Assembly (NCBI GenBank): GCA_029247685.1
Contig: JAQWKT010000002.1
Coordinates: 1-36,713 of the forward strand
DNA: 36,713 nucleotides
Source: Crocinitomicaceae bacterium
Lineage (GTDB): Bacteria > Bacteroidota > Bacteroidia > Flavobacteriales_D > Crocinitomicaceae
Direction of reading: 5' to 3'
The notes under the pieces are model-generated. The model saw only the letters and a program-made list of their open reading frames with translations, searched no databases and was not told the origin of the DNA. How positions within the stretch are numbered: the first letter of the stretch is position 1; each line of letters starts with the position of its first letter. The translations under genes were made by a program, and so were the position numbers. This document shows positions 33,508-36,713 of the stretch, piece by piece.

Positions 33508-34302
33508 TTAAATTGCAACCGCTGCCTTAATGTGAGGATGTGGCTCATAATTTATAAGCTCAAAATCTTCATAAGTAAAATCAAAAACATCTTTTATTTC
33601 TTTATTCATTTTCATAAATGGAAGCGCTTTACAATCTCTTTGCAACTGTAATTTAGTTTGGTCAAGGTGATTTAAATATAAATGGGCATCTCCAAGCGTA
33701 TGAACAAAATCACCGAGCTCCAAATCACAAACCTGGGCAATCATCATGGTTAATAATGCATAAGATGCAATGTTGAAGGGAACCCCTAAAAATGTGTCGG
33801 CACTGCGTTGATATAATTGACAACTTAATTTTCCATTTGCAACATAAAACTGGAAAAATGCATGGCAAGGGGGAAGAGCCATGTTTTCAATTTGCCCAAC
33901 GTTCCAAGCAGAAACAATAAGCCTTCTGGAGTCAGGGTTGTTTTTGATTTGATTAATCACCTGTGTAATCTGGTCAATGGACTCCCCATTTGCTTTTGGC
34001 CAAGACCTCCATTGAGAACCATATACCGGGCCAAGGTTTCCATCTTCATCTGCCCATTCATCCCAAATAGAAACTTTATTTTCTTTTAAATAAGAGATAT
34101 TCGTATCTCCTTTTAAAAACCATAATAATTCATGAATAATAGATCTTAGATGTAGTTTTTTTGTAGTAACACAAGGAAACCCTGCATTCAAATCATAACG
34201 CATTTGATATCCAAATACAGAAAGTGTACCTGTGCCTGTTCGGTCTTCTTTTTTAACACCATTATCTAAAATATGCTGTAATAAATCGTGGTATTGTTTC
34301 AT
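33508..34302 (-). CDS. thyA: Thymidylate synthase
   Basis: ThyA methylates dUMP to dTMP using methylene-tetrahydrofolate. The 264-residue protein is the common E. coli-length form: [12 protein letters not shown] (20-31), [12 protein letters not shown] (58-69), [11 protein letters not shown] (91-101) and catalytic C146 in [24 protein letters not shown] (124-134, phosphate-binding arginines) and [20 protein letters not shown] are also present. It is the first gene of the thyA-folA pair. No consensus promoter is evident in the 105-nt gap to the divergent DUF255 gene. Confidence 0.98.
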   Translation of the reverse strand: MKQYHDLLQHILDNGVKKEDRTGTGTLSVFGYQMRYDLNAGFPCVTTKKLHLRSIIHELLWFLKGDTNISYLKENKVSIWDEWADEDGNLGPVYGSQWRSWPKANGESIDQITQVINQIKNNPDSRRLIVSAWNVGQIENMALPPCHAFFQFYVANGKLSCQLYQRSADTFLGVPFNIASYALLTMMIAQVCDLELGDFVHTLGDAHLYLNHLDQTKLQLQRDCKALPFMKMNKEIKDVFDFTYEDFELINYEPHPHIKAAVAI

Positions 34303-34407
34303 CTTAAACTATCTTTTTCTTGTTAAATTTATTAAGTATGTCAAATTTCATATTTATTTTTAAGCAGAACTACATTTTTTTAAAAAAATTTTCTTTTCTT
34401 TTCAACA

Positions 34408-36387
34408 ATGCAATTAACGACAAATAATTTATCAAGCGAAAGCTCTCCTTATCTTTTGCAACATGCCCAAAACCCTGTGCATTGGCAAGCATGGTCAGAC
34501 GATGTATTTGATCAAGCAAAAAAACAAAACAAGTTGGTCTTGATAAGCATTGGCTACTCTGCCTGCCATTGGTGTCATGTAATGGAACACGAATCTTTTG
34601 AAGATCAAGAAGTCGCAGAATTTATGAATGAGCATTTTATCAACATCAAGGTTGATAGAGAAGAAAGACCCGATGTCGATCAAATCTATATGGATGCTGT
34701 ACAATTAATGACCCAACAAGGCGGATGGCCTTTGAATTGTTTTGCGATGGCTGATGGAAGACCCATTTACGGAGGCACTTATTTCCCAAAAAACAAATGG
34801 ATGGATGTCATGAAAGCCATTGTTAAAACAGCAGAAAGAGAACCTTTAAGAATAGAGGAATATGCACAAAAATTGAGCAAAGGAATACAGCAAAATGGAA
34901 TTATTATGAATAATAATATGACTTTCGAGGCTGACGAGTTGCTTCTTCAAAAAAACATATCCCAATGGGAAAAAGAATTCGATTGGGAAAATGGTGGATT
35001 GAAAAGATCCCCCAAATTTCCATTGCCAAATCATTTATCCTTTTTAATGGCAGTGGGCGTTCAACATGAAAATGAACGGATTTTAAATTACACAGAGTTG
35101 ACACTTCATAAAATGGCAATGGGAGGAATTTATGACCAAATTGGTGGTGGTTTTTCAAGATATTCCGTAGATGAAAATTGGAAAGTGCCTCATTTTGAAA
35201 AAATGCTGTATGACAATGGGCAATTGTTAAGCTTATATGCAAATGCATTTAAGTATTTTAAAAACCCGTTTTATAGAGAAGTTTGTGATGGAATAATATC
35301 GTGGCTTGAAAAAGAAATGCTAGATAAATCAGGGGCATTTTACAGCGCAATGGATGCGGATAGTGAAGGAGAAGAGGGTAAATATTATTGCTGGTCAGAA
35401 AAAGACATTAAAAGTGTTTTGAAAGATGATTATGAGTGGGTTTCTGATTACTATAACATCAATAGTATGGGATTCTGGGAAGAGAATAAATACATCCTGC
35501 TTAAAACAGAAACAGATATTGATTTTATAAAAAAAATGAAATGGAGTCAAGAAGAGTTTAAAACAAAAAAGAGTCGAGTTATTAAAGCGCTTAATGAAAT
35601 TAGAGATAAAAGAATTAAGCCTGGGCTTGATGATAAAAAAATAAGTTCTTGGAACGCAATTATGCTTAAGGGACTTTGTGATGCATATCCTATTTATGAA
35701 GACAAAAGCTTATTGGAGTTAATCTTAAAAAATGCAACATGGTTAGTCGAGGAACAAACCAACAACGATTCTCTTTTTCACTGTAAAACAAGCAATAAAA
35801 ACATTGATGGTTTTTTAGAAGATTATGCACTTGTTATTGAGGCTTTTATTTCTGTATATCAAATAACATTGGAAGAAAAATGGCTTGAGCAAGCAAAAAA
35901 ATTAACCGAAAAAAGTTTGGAGTTGTTTTTAGATAAAGAATCCAAACTGATGTTTTTTACAGCTAAAAACACCTCTTTAATTGCTCGAAAAATGGACGTT
36001 TATGATAGCGTTATTCCATCTAGTAATTCTGTTATGGCAACAAATCTTTTTCATTTGGGGCATTTTTATAGAAATGAGGAGTGGATTAAAAATGCGCAAC
36101 AAATGATTAAAAACATGCAGGCTAATATGAATCAATATGCCCCAGGGTATTCTAACTGGGCCATGTTAATGCATCATGTTGTGAATGGAGTCGAGGAGGT
36201 TTGTGTTATTGGAGAAAATGCAAAAAAGCATCTTGGTTCTTTTAGTGCCGCATACCATCCAAGCAGAATACTCTGTGGGGGAGAAAAACCAACTCTTCCA
36301 ATTGCCGAATATAAAACAAAGAAAAACAAAGTCATTTTGTATAAATGCATAAAGGGAAGCTGCCTTCCCCCTATTGAATTAAAATAA
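34408..36387 (+). CDS. DUF255/YyaL-type thioredoxin-fold protein
   Basis: The 659-residue protein begins with [21 protein letters not shown], the hallmark of the DUF255/YyaL/SSP411 family. An N-terminal thioredoxin-like domain (about 1-165) has the CxxC site C53-H-W-C56 ([17 protein letters not shown]) and [17 protein letters not shown]. The rest is an (alpha/alpha)6-barrel-like domain related to six-hairpin glycosidases ([39 protein letters not shown]). The Trp in the CxxC and the length agree with the family. Physiological activity is not established. It has no signal peptide, so cytoplasmic. It is transcribed divergently from thyA and ends at a strong terminator. Confidence 0.93.
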   Translation: MQLTTNNLSSESSPYLLQHAQNPVHWQAWSDDVFDQAKKQNKLVLISIGYSACHWCHVMEHESFEDQEVAEFMNEHFINIKVDREERPDVDQIYMDAVQLMTQQGGWPLNCFAMADGRPIYGGTYFPKNKWMDVMKAIVKTAEREPLRIEEYAQKLSKGIQQNGIIMNNNMTFEADELLLQKNISQWEKEFDWENGGLKRSPKFPLPNHLSFLMAVGVQHENERILNYTELTLHKMAMGGIYDQIGGGFSRYSVDENWKVPHFEKMLYDNGQLLSLYANAFKYFKNPFYREVCDGIISWLEKEMLDKSGAFYSAMDADSEGEEGKYYCWSEKDIKSVLKDDYEWVSDYYNINSMGFWEENKYILLKTETDIDFIKKMKWSQEEFKTKKSRVIKALNEIRDKRIKPGLDDKKISSWNAIMLKGLCDAYPIYEDKSLLELILKNATWLVEEQTNNDSLFHCKTSNKNIDGFLEDYALVIEAFISVYQITLEEKWLEQAKKLTEKSLELFLDKESKLMFFTAKNTSLIARKMDVYDSVIPSSNSVMATNLFHLGHFYRNEEWIKNAQQMIKNMQANMNQYAPGYSNWAMLMHHVVNGVEEVCVIGENAKKHLGSFSAAYHPSRILCGGEKPTLPIAEYKTKKNKVILYKCIKGSCLPPIELK

Positions 36388-36389
36388 AA

Positions 36390-36413
36390 AAAGGGCGATT
36401 TTCACCGCCCTTT
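36390..36413. terminator. Bidirectional terminator between DUF255 and outer-membrane protein genes
   Basis: AAAGGGCG (36390-36397) pairs with CGCCCTTT (36406-36413), with an 8-nt loop. Read on the minus strand it ends in a U-rich run (good terminator for the gene ending at 36436). On the plus strand it comes 3 nt after the DUF255 stop. Confidence 0.8.
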
Positions 36414-36435
36414 AAATCGTTTAATTATTCTTTTT

Positions 36436-36713
36436 TTAGAATCTCCATCCTAAACGGATTGCTCCAGAACCAATTCCAATTGATGTGGTTGTAGGATTAG
36501 ATACCATAAAATCAGTTGTTACTGACGCAGCAGTCGCTGATCCAAGAGTTGGTCCTTCATCAACCCAAGTAAAACCTAGCCCTAACTCAAGCCCAACATA
36601 TACATTATCTAAAATATAATAGTCCATTCCTGCTCCAAGACCAAAGCCCATCATGAAATCATTTTTTGATCCGTCAATCGTAACACCAGGCGTATAAATT
36701 GCATCATCTAATG
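36436..36713 (-). CDS. Outer-membrane beta-barrel protein, C-terminal part (truncated by window edge)
   Basis: The frame is open from the right edge to the stop at 36436; at least 91 residues are visible. Upstream of the internal Met at 36654 the same frame reads through DDAIYTPGVTIDGSKNDF without a stop, so the gene continues beyond the window. The sequence has alternating strands (GFGLGAGMDYYILDNVYVGL, LGLGFTWVDEG) and ends with IRLGWRF, an aromatic C-terminal residue as recognised by the BAM complex. It fits a small 8-strand porin-like OMP-beta-barrel family. Specific role unknown. Confidence 0.8.
   Translation of the reverse strand, partial: LDDAIYTPGVTIDGSKNDFMMGFGLGAGMDYYILDNVYVGLELGLGFTWVDEGPTLGSATAASVTTDFMVSNPTTTSIGIGSGAIRLGWRF

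Overview
The window looks like a core chromosomal segment of an AT-rich member of the Bacteroidota, most likely Flavobacteriales. The evidence is threefold. Type IX secretion (T9SS) features are present: type A and type B (CHU_C) C-terminal sorting domains and a PorP/SprF protein. Families typical of the phylum occur: DUF349, DUF2490, DUF5686, CIA30 and the long Bacteroidota-type PurM. Many upstream regions carry the Bacteroidota -7 promoter element TAnnTTTG rather than a sigma70 -10 box. No plasmid, phage, IS, CRISPR, tRNA or rRNA signature was seen.

Left part (1-13.5 kb). A tight minus-strand operon reads queA, an ArsS-like radical SAM gene, tatC and the start of a DUF5686 outer-membrane protein that runs off the left edge. 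Divergent from it is a plus-strand run: a lamin-tail/T9SS type B surface protein, tadA, lysC and a stand-alone feoA. Facing these, on the minus strand, is a two-gene unit of a giant secreted CotH-kinase/lamin-tail/type B protein and its PorP/SprF partner. A small lipoprotein plus DUF2490 beta-barrel pair follows on the plus strand. It meets a translationally coupled minus-strand trio: 3-hydroxyanthranilate dioxygenase, AtpZ-like and AtpI-like.

Middle part (13.5-26.3 kb). dusB appears to be transcribed from a promoter so close that the mRNA may be leaderless. Next come three tandem paralogous lipoproteins of unknown function with strong terminators, and an NhaC-family antiporter. The plus strand then carries a PfkB sugar kinase, a five-repeat DUF349 protein, an unknown membrane protein and a cytoplasmic REC-PAS-histidine kinase, followed by purM-prfA-pyrF.

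Right part (26.3-36.7 kb). It starts with a T9SS type A cargo, a CIA30 protein and a beta-carbonic anhydrase. An intergenic stretch of about 0.9 kb follows; it contains two nearly identical 48-residue lipoproteins. Then come a second DUF5686 protein, a small membrane protein, folA and thyA (minus strand), a DUF255/YyaL-type thioredoxin-fold protein (plus strand), and the C-terminal part of an outer-membrane beta-barrel running off the right edge.

The strongest candidates for undescribed biology are the duplicated 27-residue mature lipopeptides (29.6-30.1 kb), the tandem triplicated lipoprotein family (14.5-16.7 kb), the secreted CotH-kinase/PorP pair, and the ArsS-like enzyme with a cysteine version of its C-terminal motif inside a queA-tatC operon. 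All calls come from reading the sequence; no database search was run.
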